Source of the DNA: Micromussa lordhowensis
Taxonomy: Eukaryota; Cnidaria; Anthozoa; Scleractinia; Lobophylliidae
NCBI GenBank assembly: GCA_964020085.1
Contig: OZ026607.1
Coordinates: 248,001-312,000 of the forward strand
DNA: 64,000 bases
Direction: 5' to 3'
Part shown: positions 13,173 through 24,700 of the stretch, piece by piece
Numbering within the stretch: the stretch's first letter is position 1
Layout of the letters: the number at the start of each line of letters is the position of its first letter
The notes under the pieces: model-generated
The model's database searches: none
Seen by the model: the letters and a program-made list of their open reading frames with translations, nothing else
What the model was told of the DNA's origin: nothing
Position numbers and translations under genes: made by a program

Positions 13173-13378
13173 ATGATGGCGTTCGCGCCAGGGTTTTTTT
13201 TCTGGCCTTCTTTTTGCAGGAGTTTGCCCTGCTCCCAACTTTGCAGAATTTCAGAAAACGCGCGCTGGGGTCCCCTTGGCAAATTTGACATAGCTCGGCT
13301 CCACGGGCACTTTGGGAGGCGCGGTTTGCAGCAAAATGTTCTAATAGGGTGGCACTTTAAGTAAATCGTAGTTAGGAG

Positions 13379-13790
13379 ATGATGGCATTCGCGTCAGGGT
13401 GTTTTTTCTGGCCTTCTTTTTGCAGGAGTTTGCCCTGCTCCCAACTTTGCAGAATTTCAGAAAACGCGCGCTGGGGTCCCCTTGGCAAATTTAACATAGC
13501 TTGGCTCCACGGGCACTTTAGGAGGCGCGGTTTGCAGCAAAATGTTCTACTAGGATGGCACTTTAAGGAAATCGTAGTTAGAACATGATGGCATTCGAGA
13601 CAGGGTGTTTTTTCTGGCCTTCTTTTTGCAGGAGTTTGCCCTGCTCCCAACTTTGCAGAATTTCAGAAAACGCGCGCTGGGGTCTCCTTGGCAAATTTAA
13701 CATAGCTCGGCTCCACGGGCACTTTAGGAGGCGCGGTTTGCAGCAAAATGTTCTACTGGGATGGCACTTTAAGGAAATTCTAGTTACAAC
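13379..13790. repeat. Local pair of variant monomers
   Basis: Two adjacent units share TTTAACATAGC in place of TTTGACATAGC and CACTTTAGGAGG in place of CACTTTGGGAGG. The combination is not seen in their neighbours, which indicates local duplication or conversion of a single monomer. Confidence 0.65.
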
Positions 13791-13996
13791 ATGATGGCAT
13801 TCGCGCCAGGGTGTTTTTTTTGGCCTTCTTTTTGCAGGAGTTTGCCCTGCTCCCAACTTTGCAGAATTTCAGAAAACGCGCGCTGGGGTCCCCTTGGCAA
13901 ATTTGACATAGCTCGGCTCCACGGGCACTTTGGGAGGCGCGGTTTGCAGCAAAATGTTTTACTAGGATGGCACTTTAAGGAAATCGTAGTTAGGTT

Positions 13997-14821
13997 ATAA
14001 TGGCATTCGCGCCAGGGTGTTTTTTCTGGCCTTCTTTTTGCAGGAGTTTGCCCTGCTTCCAACTTTGCAGAATTTCAGAAAACGCGCGCTGGGGTCCCCT
14101 TGGCAAATTTGACATAGCTCGGCTCCTCGGGAACTTTGGGAGGCGCGGTTTGCAGCAAAATGTTCTACTAGAATGGCACTTGAAGGAAATCGTATTTAGG
14201 ACATGATGGCATTCGCGCCAGGGTGTTTTTTCTGGCCTTCTTTTTGCAGGAGTTTGCCCTGCTCCCAACTTTGCAGAATTTCAGAAAACGCGCGCTGGGG
14301 TCCCCTTGGGAAATTTGACATAGCTCGGCTCCACGGACACTTTGGGAGGCGCGGTTTGCAGCAAAATGTTCTACTAAGATGGCACTTTAAGGAAATATTA
14401 GTAAGCACATGATGGCATTCGCGCCAGGGTGTTTTTTTGGCTTTCTTTTTGCAGGAGTTTGCCCTGCTCCCAACTTTGCAGAATTTCAGAAAACGCGCGC
14501 TGGGGTCCCCTTGGCAAATTTGACATAGCTCGGCTCCACGGGCACTTTGGGAGGCGCGGTTTGAAGCAAAATGTTCTACTAGGATGGCACTTCAAGGAAA
14601 TCTTAGTTAGGACATGATGGCATTCGCGCCAGGGTGTTTTTTTTTTGGCCTTCTTTTTGCAGGAGTTTGCCCTGCTCCCAACTTTGCAGAATTTCAGAAA
14701 ACGCGCGCTGGGGTCCCCTTGGCAAATTTGACATAGCTCGGCTCCACGGGCACTTTGGGAGGCGCGGTTTGAAGCAAAATGTTCTACTAGGATGGCACTT
14801 CAAGGAAATCTTAGTTAGGAC
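13997..14821. repeat. Four-monomer block, second occurrence
   Basis: The marker order of 12,346-13,172 is repeated: CTGCTTCCAAC, then a standard unit, then TTTTTTTGGCTTTC, then a T-expanded unit with TTTGAAGC. The last two monomers were then amplified as a 413 bp dimer. Confidence 0.72.
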
Positions 14822-15234
14822 ATGATGGCATTCGCGCCAGGGTGTTTTTTTGGCTTTCTTTTTGCAGGAGTTTGCCCTGCTCCCAACTTTGCAGAATTTC
14901 AGAAAACGCGCGCTGGGGTCCCCTTGGCAAATTTGACATAGCTCGGCTCCACGGGCACTTTGGGAGGCGCGGTTTGAAGCAAAATGTTCTACTAGGATGG
15001 CACTTCAAGGAAATCTTAGTTAGGACATGATGGCATTCGCGCCAGGGTGTTTTTTTTTTGGCCTTCTTTTTGCAGGAGTTTGCCCTGCTCCCAACTTTGC
15101 AGAATTTCAGAAAACGCGCGCTGGGGTCCCCTTGGCAAATTTGACATAGCTCGGCTCCACGGGCACTTTGGGAGGCGCGGTTTGAAGCAAAATGTTGTAC
15201 TAGGATGGCACTTCAAGGAAATCCTAGTTAGGAC
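14409..15234. repeat. 413 bp dimer in tandem (two copies)
   Basis: Monomer starts at 14,409, 14,614, 14,822, 15,027 and 15,235 give unit lengths 205, 208, 205 and 208. The 205 bp unit has a short TTTTTTTGGCTTTC tract and the 208 bp unit a longer T-run before GGCC. All carry TTTGAAGC rather than TTTGCAGC. The two dimers differ mainly at the end of the second one (GTTGTACTAGG and AATCCTAG). Confidence 0.85.
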
Positions 15235-16058
15235 ATGATGACGTTCGCGCCAGGGTGTTTTTTTTGGCCTTCTTTTTGCAGGAGTTTGCCCTGCTCCCAA
15301 CTTTGCAGAATTTCAGAAAACGCGCGCTGGGGTCCCCTTGGCAAATTTGACATAGCTCGGCTCCACGGGCACTTTGGGAGGCGCGGTTTGCAGCAAAATG
15401 TTCTACTAGGATGGCACTTCAAGGAAATTTTAGTTAGGACATGATGGCATTCGCGCCAGGGTGTTTTTTCTGGCGTTCTTTTTGCAGGAGTTTGCCCTGC
15501 TCCCAACTTTGCAGAATTTCAGAAAACGCGCGCTGGGGTCCCCTTGGCAAATTTGACATAGCTCGGCTCCACGGGCACTTTGGGAGGCGCGGTTTGAAGC
15601 AAAATGTTGTACTAGGATGGCACTTCAAGGAAATCTTAGTTAGGACATGATGACGTTCGCGCCAGGGTGTTTTTTTTGGCCTTCTTTTTGCAGGAGTTTG
15701 CCCTGCTCCCAACTTTGCAGAATTTCAGAAAACGCGCGCTGGGGTCCCCTTGGCAAATTTGACATAGCTCGGCTCCACGGGCACTTTGGGAGGCGCGGTT
15801 TGCAGCAAAATGTTCTACTAGGATGGCACTTCAAGGAAATTTTAGTTAGGACATGATGGCATTCGCGCCAGGGTGTTTTTTCTGGCCTTCTTTTTGCAGG
15901 AGTTTGCCCTGCTCCCAACTTTGCAGAATTTCAGAAAACGCGCGCTGGGGTCCCCTTGGCAAATTTCACATAGCTCGGCTCCACGGGCACTTTGGGAGGC
16001 GCGGTTTGCAGCAAAATGTTTTACTAGGATGGCACTTCAAGAAAATCTTAGTTAGGAC
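15235..16058. repeat. 412 bp dimer in tandem (two copies, imperfect)
   Basis: Monomers starting at 15,235 and 15,647 share the unusual start ATGATGACGTTCGCG and a CTGG-less T-run (TTTTTTTTGGCC). The alternating units at 15,441 and 15,853 are standard but differ from each other (GGCGTTC versus GGCCTTC, GAAGC versus CAGC). The dimer duplication is therefore followed by divergence or conversion of one member. Confidence 0.7.
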
Positions 16059-16464
16059 ATGATGGCATTCGCGCCAGGGTGTTTTTTCTGGCCTTCTTTT
16101 TGCAAGAGTTTGCCCTGCTCCCAACTTTGCAGAATTTCAGAAAATGCGCGCTGGGGTCTCCTTGGCAAATTTGACATAGCTCGGCTCCACGGGCACTTTG
16201 GGAGGCGCGGTTTGCAGCAAAATGTTTTACTAGGATGGCACTTTAAGGAAATCTTAGTTAGGAAATGATGGCATTCGCGCCAGGGTGTTTTTTCTGGCCT
16301 TCTTTTTGCACGAGTTTGCCCTGCTCCCAACTTTGCAGAATTTCAGAAAACGCGCGCTGGGGGTCCCCTTGGCAAATTTGACATAGCTCGGCTCCACGGG
16401 CACTTTGGGAGGCGCGGTTTGCAGCAAAATGTTCTACTAGGATGGCACTTTAAGGAAATTGTAG

Positions 16465-17300
16465 TTAGGACAAGATGGCATTCGCGCTAGGGTGTTTTTT
16501 CAGGCCTTCTTTTTGCACGGGTTTGCCTTGCTCCCAACTTTGCAGAATTTCAGAAAACGCGCGCTGGGGTCTCCTTGGCAAATTTGACATAGCTCGGCTC
16601 CACGGGCACTTTGGGAGGCGCGGTTTGCAGCAAAATGTTCTACTAGGATGGCACTTCAAGGAAGTCCTAAATAAGACATGATGGCATTCGCGCCAGGGTG
16701 TTTTTTCTGGCCTTCTTTTTGCAGGAGTTTGCCCTGCTCCCAACTTTGCAGAATTTCAGAAAACGCGCGCTGGGGTCCCCTTGGCAAATTTGACATAGCT
16801 CGGCTCCACGGGCACTTTGGGAGGCGCGGTTTGCAGCAAAATGTTCTACTAGGATGGCACTTCAAGGAAATCCTAGTTAGGACATGATGGCATTCGCGCC
16901 AGGGTGTTTTTTCTGGCCTTCTTTTTGCAGGAGTTTGCCCTGCTCCCAACTTTGCAGAATTTCAGAAAACGCGCGCTGGGGTCCCCTTGGCAAATTTGAC
17001 ATAGCTCGGGTCCACGGGCACTTTGGGAGGCGCCGTTTGCAGCAAAATGTTCTACTAGGATGGCACTTCAAGGAAATCTTAGTTAGGACATGATGGCATT
17101 CGCGCCAGGGTGTTTTTGCTGGCCTTCTTTTTGCAGGAGTTTGCCCTGCTCCCAACTTTGCAGAATTTCAGAAAACGCGCGCTGGGGTCCCCTTGGCAAA
17201 TTTCACATAGCTCGGCTCCACGGGCACATTGGGAGGCGCGGTTTGCAGCAAAATGTTCTACTAGGATGGCACTTTAAGGAAATCCTAGTTATGACATGAT
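16465..17300. repeat. Type A block later copied near 18.73 kb and 22.44 kb
   Basis: The monomer at about 16,472 has TTTTTTCAGGCC instead of TTTTTTCTGGCC, a GACAAGATGG start and a CCTAAATAAGAC end. The same three markers occur together at about 18,735-18,940 and about 22,444-22,650, with spacings of about 2,263 and 3,709 bp. Neighbouring units also correspond, so a multi-monomer block was copied. Confidence 0.68.
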
Positions 17301-17908
17301 GGGATTCGCGCCAGGGTGTTTTTTCTGGCCTTCTTTTTGCAGGAGTTTGCCCTGCTCCCAACTTTGCAGAATTTCAGAAAACGCGCGGGGGTCCCCTTGG
17401 CAAATTTGACATAGCTCGGCTCCACCGGCACTTTGGGAGGCGCGGTTTGCAGCAAAATGTTCTACTAGGATGGCACATGAACGAAATCCTAGTTAAGACA
17501 TGATGGCATTCTCGCCAGGGTGTTTTTTCTGGCCTTCTTTTTGCAGGAGTTTGCCCTGCTCCCAACTTTGCAGAATTTCAGAAAACGCGCGCTGGGGTCC
17601 CCTTGGCAAATTTGACATAGCTCTGCTCCACGGGCACTTTGGGAGGCGCGGTTTGCAGCAAAATGTTCTACTAGGATGGCACTTTAAGGAAATCCTAGTT
17701 ATGACATGATGGGATTCGCGCCAGGGTGTTTTTTCTGGCCTTCTTTTTGCAGGAGTTTGCCCTGCTCCCAACTTTGCAGAATTTCAGAAAACGCGCGGGG
17801 GTCCCCTTGGCAAATTTGACATAGCTCGGCTCCACGGGCACTTTGGGAGGCGCGGTTTGCAGCAAAATGTTCTACTAGGATAGCACTTTAAGGAAATCCT
17901 AGTTAAAT
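17295..17908. repeat. 204 bp monomers with a 2 bp deletion, duplicated at 410 bp
   Basis: Units starting at 17,295 and 17,705 both begin ATGATGGGATTCGCG and both lack CT in the central motif (AACGCGCGGGGGTCC instead of AACGCGCGCTGGGGTCC), giving 204 bp. The unit between them (17,499) is normal in length. The shared deletion shows that they are copies of one mutated monomer. Confidence 0.8.
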
Positions 17909-18280
17909 TATAATGGCATTCGCGCCAGGGTGTTTTTTCTGGCCTTCTTTTTGCAGGAGTTTGCCCTGCTTCCAACTTTGCAGAATTTCAGAAAACGCGC
18001 GCTGGGGTCCCCTTGGCAAATTTGACATAGCTCGGCTCCACGGGAACTATGGGAGGCGCAGTTTGCAGCAAAATGTTCTACTAGGATGGCACTTTAAGGA
18101 AATTGTATTTAAGACATGATGGCAATCGCGCCAGGGTGTTTTTTCTGGCCTTCTTTTTGCAAGAGTTTGCCCTGCTCCCAACTTTGCAGAATTTCAGAAA
18201 ACGCGCGCTGGGGGTCCCCTTGGCAAATTTGACATAGCTCGGCTCCACGGGCACTTTGGGAGGCGCGGTTTGCAGCAAAA
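17490..18280. repeat. Multi-monomer block also present at about 20.37-21.07 kb
   Basis: Ordered variants recur 2,882-2,884 bp downstream (14 monomers): ATGACATGATGGGATTCG, AAATTATAATGG and CTGCTTCCAAC followed by TGTATTTA. The downstream copy contains extra single-base changes such as GGTTGGCAGC near 20,945. The relation is older than the 2.9 kb duplication at 2.9-8.8 kb. Confidence 0.65.
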
Positions 18281-20793
18281 TGTTTTACTAGGATGGCACT
18301 TGAAGGAAATCCTAGTTAGGACATGATAGCATTCGCGCCAGGGTGTTTTTTTTGGCGTTCTTTTTGCAGGAGTTTGCCCTGCTCCCAACTTTGCAGAATT
18401 TCAGAAAACGCGCGCTGGGGTCCCCTTGGCAAATTTGACATAGCTCGGCTCCACGGGCACTTTGGGAGGCGCGGTTTGCAGCAAAATGTTCTACTAGGAT
18501 GGCACTTCAAGGAAATGTTAGTTAGGACATGATGGCATTCGCGCCAGGGTGTTTTTTCTGGCCTTCTTTTTGCAGGAGTTTGCCCTGCTCCCAACTTTGC
18601 AGAATTTCAGAAAACGCGCGCTGGGGTCCCCTTGGCAAATTTGACATAGCCCGGCTCCACGGGCACTTTGGGAGGCGCGGTTTGCAGCAAAATGTTCTAC
18701 TAGGATGGCACTTTAAGGAAATTCTAGTTAGGACAAGATGGCATTCGCGCCAGGGTGTTTTTTCAGGCCTTCTTTTTGCAGGAGTTTGCCCTGCTCCCAA
18801 CTTTGCAGAATTTCAGAAAACGCGCGCTGGGGTCTCCTTGGCAAATTTGACATAGCTCGGCTCCACGGGCACTTTGGGAGGCGGCGTTTGCAGCAAAATG
18901 TTCTACTAGGATGGCACTTCAAGGAAATGCTAAATAAGACATGATGGCATTCGCGCCAGGGTGTTTTTTCTGGCCTTCTTTTTGCAGGAGTTTGCCCTGC
19001 TCCCAACTTTGCAGAATTTCAGAAAACGCGCGCTGGGGTCCCCTTGGCAAATTTGACATAGCTCGGCTCCACGGGCACTTTGGGAGGCGCCGTTTGCAGC
19101 AAAATGTTCTACTAGGATGGCACTTCAAGAAAATCCTAGTTAGGACATGATGGCATTCGCGCCAGGGTGTTTTTTCTGGCCTTCTTTTTGCAGGAGTTTG
19201 CCCTGCTCCCAACTTTGCAGAATTTCAGAAAACGCGCGCTGGGGTCCCCTTGGCAAATTTGACATAGCTCGGCTCCACGGGCACTTTGGGAGGTGCGGTT
19301 TGCAGCAAAATGTTCTACTAGGATGGCACTTTAAGGAAATTCTAGCTATGACATGATGCGATTCGCGCCAGGGTGTTTTTTCTGGCCTTCTTTTTGCAGG
19401 AGTTTGCCCTGCTCCCAACTTTGCAGAATTTCAGAAAACGCGCGCTGGGGTCCCCTTGGCAAATTTGACATAGCTCGGCTCCACGGGCACTTTGGGAGGC
19501 GCGGTTTGCAGCAAAATGTTCTACTAGGAAGGCACTTTAAGGAAATCTTAGTTAGGACATGATGGCATTCGCGCCAAGGTGTTTTTTCTGGCCTTTTTTT
19601 GCAGGAGTTTGCCCTGCTCCCAACTTTGCAGAATTTCAGAAAACGCGCGCTGGGGTCCCCTTGGCAAATTTGACATAGCTCGGCTCCACGGGCACTTTGG
19701 GAGGCGCGGTTTGCAGCAAAATGTTCTACTAGGATGGCACTTTAAGGAAATTCTAGTTAGGACATAATGGCATTCGCGCCAGGGTGTTTTTTCTGGCCTT
19801 CTTTTTGCAGGAGTTTGCCCTGCTCTGAACTTTGCAGAATTTCAGAAAACGCGCGCTGGGGTTCCCTTGGCAAATTTGACATAGCTCGGCTCCACCGGCA
19901 CTTTGGGAGGCGCGGTTTGCAGCAAAATGTTCTACTAGGACGGCACTTGAAGGAAATCGTAGTTAAGACATGATGGCATTCGCGCCAGGGTGTTTTTTTT
20001 GGCCTTCTTTTTGCAGGAGTTTGCCCTGCTCCCAACTTTGCAGAATTTCAGAAAACGCGCGTTGGGGTCCCCTTGGCAAATTTGACATAGCTCGGCTCCA
20101 CGGGCACTTTGGGAGGCGCGGTTTCCAGCAAAATGTTCTACTAGGATGGCACTTTAATGAAATCCTAGTTAGGACATGATGGCATTCGCGCCAGGGTGCT
20201 TTTTCTGGCCTTCTTTTTGCAGGAGTTTGCCCTGCTCTCAACTTTGCAGAATTTCAGAAAACGCGCGCTGGGGTCCCTTTGGCAAATTTGACATAGCTCG
20301 GCTCCACGGGCACTTTGGGAGGTGCGGTTTGCAGCAAAATGTTCTACTAGGATGGCACTTTAAGGAAATCTTAGTTACGACATGATGGCATTCGCGCCAA
20401 GGTGTTTTTTCTGGCCTTCTTTTTGCAGGAGTTTGCCCTGCTCCCAACTTTGCAGAATTTCAGAAAACGCGCGCTGGGGTCCCCTTGGCAAATTTAACAT
20501 AGCTCGGCTCCACGGGCACTTTGGGAGGCGCGGTTTGAAGCAAAATGTTCTACTGAGATGGCACTTTAAGGAAATCCTAGTTATGACATGATGGGATTCG
20601 CGCCAGGGTGTTTTTTCTGGCCTTCTTTTTGCAGGAGTTTGCCCTGCTCCCAACTTTGCAGAATTTCAGAAAACGCGCGCTGGGGTCCCCTTGGCAAATT
20701 TGACATAGCTCGGCTCCACGGGCACTTTGGGAGGCGCGGTTTGCAGCAAAATGTTCTACTACGATGGCACTTTAAGGAAATCCTAGTTAAATT

Positions 20794-21619
20794 ATAATGG
20801 CATTCGCGCCAGGGTGTTTTTTCTGGCCTTCTTTTTGCAGGAGTTTGCCCTGCTTCCAACTTTGCAGAATTTCAGAAAACGCGCGCTGGGGTCCCCTTGG
20901 CAAATTTGACATAGCTCGGCTCCACGGGAACTTTGGGAGGCGCGGTTGGCAGCAAAATGTTCTACTAGGATGGCACTTTAAGGAAATTGTATTTAGGACA
21001 TGATGGCATTCGCGCCAGGGTGTTTTTTCTGGCCTTCTTTTTGCAGGAGTTTGCCCTGCTCCCAACTTTGCAGAATTTCAGAAAACGCGCGCTGGGGTCC
21101 CCTTGGCAAATTTGACATAGCTCGGCTCCACGGGCACTTTGCGAGGCGCGGTTTGCAGCAAAATGTTCTACTAGGATGGCACTTTAAGGAAATATTAGTT
21201 AGGACATGATGGCATTCGCGCCAGGGTGTTTTTTCTGGCTTTCTTTTTGCAGGAGTTTGCCCTGCTCCCAACTTTGCAGAATTTCAGAAAACGCGCGCTG
21301 GGGTCCCCTTGGCAAATTTGACATACCTCGGCTCCACGGGCACTTTGGGAAGCGCGGTTTGCAGCAAAATGTTCTACTAGGATGGCACTTCAAGGAAATC
21401 GTAGTTAGGACATGATGGCATTCGCGCCAGGGTGTTTTTTTTTTGGCCTTCTTTTTGCAGGAGTTTGCCCTGCTCCCAACTTTGCAGAATTTCAGAAAAC
21501 GCGCGCTGGGGTCTCCTTGGCAAATTTGACATAGCTCGGCTCCACGGGCACTTTGGGAGGCGCGGTTTGAAGCAAAATGTTGTACTAGGATGGCACTTCA
21601 AGGAAATCCTAGTTAGGAC
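20794..21619. repeat. Four-monomer block, third occurrence
   Basis: The marker order CTGCTTCCAAC, standard unit, CTGGCTTTC and T-expanded unit matches 12,346-13,172 and 13,997-14,821. It ends just before the left edge of the 6.4 kb duplication. Confidence 0.7.
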
Positions 21620-21733
21620 ATGATGGCATTCGCGCCAGGGTGTTTTTTCTGGCCTTCTTTTTGCAGGAGTTTGCCCTGCTCCCAACTTTGCAGAATTTCA
21701 GAAAACGCGCGCTGGGGTCCCCTTGGCAAATTT

Positions 21734-24700
21734 GACATAGCTCGGCTCCAAAAGCACTTTGGGAGGCGCGGTTTGCAGCAAAATGTTCTACTAGGATGGC
21801 ACTTCAAAAAAATGTTAGTTAGGACATGATGGCATTCGCGCCAGGGTGTTTTTTTTGGCGTTCTTTTTGCAGGAGTTTGCCCTGCTCCCAACTTTGCAGA
21901 ATTTCAGAAAACGCGCGCTGGGGTCCCCTTGGCAAATTTGACATAGCTCGGCTCCACGGGCACTTTGGGAGGCGCGGTTTGCAGCAAAATGTTCTACTAG
22001 GATGGCACTTCAAGGAAATCTTAGTTAGGACATGATGGCATTCGCGCCAGGGTGTTTTTTCTGGCCTTCTTTTTGCAAGAGTTTGCCCTGCTCCCAACTT
22101 TGCAGAATTTCAGAAAACGCGCGCTGGGGTCCCCTTGGCAAATTTCACATAGCTCGGCTCCACGGGCACTTTGGGAGGCGCGGTTTGCAGCAAAAAGTTC
22201 TACTAGGATGGCACTTTAAGGAAATCTTAGTTAGGACATGATGGCATTCGCGCCAGGGTGTTTTTTCTGGCCTTCTTTTTGCAGGAGTTTGCCCTGCTCC
22301 CAACTTTGCAGAATTTCAGAAAACGCGCGCTGGGGTCCCCTTGGCAAATTTGACATAGCTCGGCTCCGCGGGCACTTTGGGAGGCGCGGTTTGCAGCAAA
22401 ATGTTCTACTAGGATGGCACTTTAAGGAAATTCTAGTTAGGACAAGATGGCGTTCGCGCCAGGGTGTTTTTTTAGGCCTTCTTTTTGCAGGAGTTTGCCC
22501 TGCTCCCAACTTTGCAGAATTTCAGAAAACGCGCGCTGGGGTCTCCTTGGCAAATTTGACATAGCTCGGCTCCACGGGCACTTTGGGAGGCGCCGTTTGC
22601 AGCAAAATGTTCTACTAGGATGGCACTTCAAGGAAATCCTAAATAAGACATGATGGCATTCGCGCCAGGGTGTTTTTTCTGGCCTTCTTTTTGCAGGAGT
22701 TTGCCCTGCTCCCAACTTTGCAGAATTTCAGAAAACGCGCGCTGGGGTCCCCTTGGCAAATTTGACATAGCTCGGCTCCACGGGCACTTTGGGAGGCGCG
22801 GTTTGCAGCAAAATGTTCTACTAGGATGGCACTTCAAGGAAATCTTAGTTAGGACATGATGGCATTCGCGCCAGGGTGTTTTTTCTGGCCTTCTTTTTGC
22901 AGGAGTTTGCCCTGCTCCCAACTTTGCAGAATTTCAGAAAACGCGCGCTGGGGTCCCCTTGGCAAATTTGACATAGCTCGGGTCCACGGTCACTTTGGGA
23001 GGCGCGGTTTGCAGCAAAATGTTGTGCTAGGTTAGCACTTTAAGGAAATTCAAGTTAGGACATAATGGCTTTTGCGCCAGGGTGTTTTTTCTGGCCTTCG
23101 TTTTGCAGGAGTTTGCCCTGCTCCCAACTTTGCAGAATTTCAGAAAACGCGCGCTGGGGGTCCCCTTGGCAAATTTGACATAGCTCGGCTCCACGGGCAC
23201 TTTGGGAGGCGCGGTTTGCAGCAAAATGTTCTGCTAGGCTGGCGCCTCAAGGAAATTTTAGTTAAGACATGATGGCATTCGCGCCAGGGTGTTTTTTCTG
23301 GCCTTCTTTTTGCAGGAGTTTGACCTGCTCCCAACTTTGCAGAATTTCAGAAAACGCGCGCTGGGCGTCCCCTTGGCAAATTTGACATAGCTCGGCTCCA
23401 CGGGCACTTTGGGAGGCGCGGTTTGCAGCAAAATGTTTTGCTAGGTTGGCACTTTAAGGAAATTCTAGTTAGGACATGATGGCATTCGCGCCAGGGTGTT
23501 TTTTCTGGCCTTCTTTTTGCAGGAGTTTGACCTGCTCCAAACTTTGCAGAATTTCAGAAAACGCGCGCTGGGGGTCCCCTTGGCAAATTTGACATAGCTC
23601 GGCTCCACGGGCACTTTACGACGCGCGGTTTGCAGCAAAATGTTCTGCTAGGTTGGCACTTCAAGGAAATTCTAGTTAACACATGATGGCATTCGCGCCA
23701 GGGTGTTTTTTCTGGCCTTCTTTTTGCAGGAGTTTGACCTGCTCCCAACTTTGCAGAATTTTAGAAAACGCGCGCTGGGGGTCCCCTTGGCAAATTTGAC
23801 ATAGCTCGGCTGCACGGGCACTTTGGGAGGCGCGCTTTGCAGCAAAATGTTTTGCTAGGTTGGCACTTTAAGGAAATTTTAGTTAGGACATGATGGCATT
23901 CGCGCCAGGGTGTTTTTTCTGGCCTTCTTTTTGCAGGAGTTTGACCTGCTCCCAACTTTGCAGAATTTCAGAAAACGCGCGCTGGGGGTCCCCTTGGCAA
24001 ATTTGAAAAAGCTCGGCTCCACGGGCACTTTGGGAGGCGCGGTTTGCAGCAAAATGTTGTGCTAGGTTGGCACTTTAAGGAAATCCTAGTTAGGACATAA
24101 TAGCTTTCGCGCCAGGGTGTTTTTTCTGGCCTTCGTTTTGCAGGAGTTTGCCCTGCTCCCAACTTTGCAGAATTTCAGAAAACGCGCGCTGGGAGTCCCC
24201 TTGGCAAATTTGACATAGCTCGGCTCCACGGGCACTTTGGGAGGCGCGGTTTGCAGCAAAATGTTCCGCTAGGTTGGCACTTCAAGGAAATTTTAGTTAA
24301 AACATGATGGCATTCGCGCCAGGGTGTTTTTTCTGGCCTTCTTTTTGCAGGAGTTTGACCTGCTCCCAACTTTGCAGAATTTCAGAAAACGCGCGCTGGG
24401 GGTCCCCTTGGCAAATTTGACATAGCTCGGCTCCACGGGCACTTTGGGAGGCGCGGTTTGCAGCAAAATGTTCTGCTAGGTTGGCACTTGAAGGAAATTT
24501 TAGTTAACACATGATGGCATTCGCGCCAGGGTGTTTTTTCTGGCCTTCTTTTTGCAGGAGTTTGACCTGCTCCCAACTTTGCAGAATTTTAGAAAACGCG
24601 CGCTGGTGGTCCCCTTGGCAAATTTGACATAGCTCGGCTGCACGGGCACTTTACGACGCGCGGTTTGCAGCAAAATGTTCTGCTAGGTTGGCACTTCAAG

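Larger units (their letters stand above)
1..23020. repeat. Type A satellite domain (206 bp monomers)
   Basis: About 111 monomers share three diagnostic states: GTTTGCCCTGC in the first third, CTGGGGTCC with four G in the middle, and CTACTAGGATGG near the end. Most are exactly 206 bp. Units of 204, 205 and 208 bp arise from small indels, mainly in the T-run after CAGGGTG and in the TTCTTTTTGCAGG tract. Two monomers (near 16,360 and 18,210) carry the five-G state typical of type B. The domain ends inside the monomer starting at 22,856, whose first part is type A and whose end (GTTGTGCTAGG from 23,021) is type B. Confidence 0.93.
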
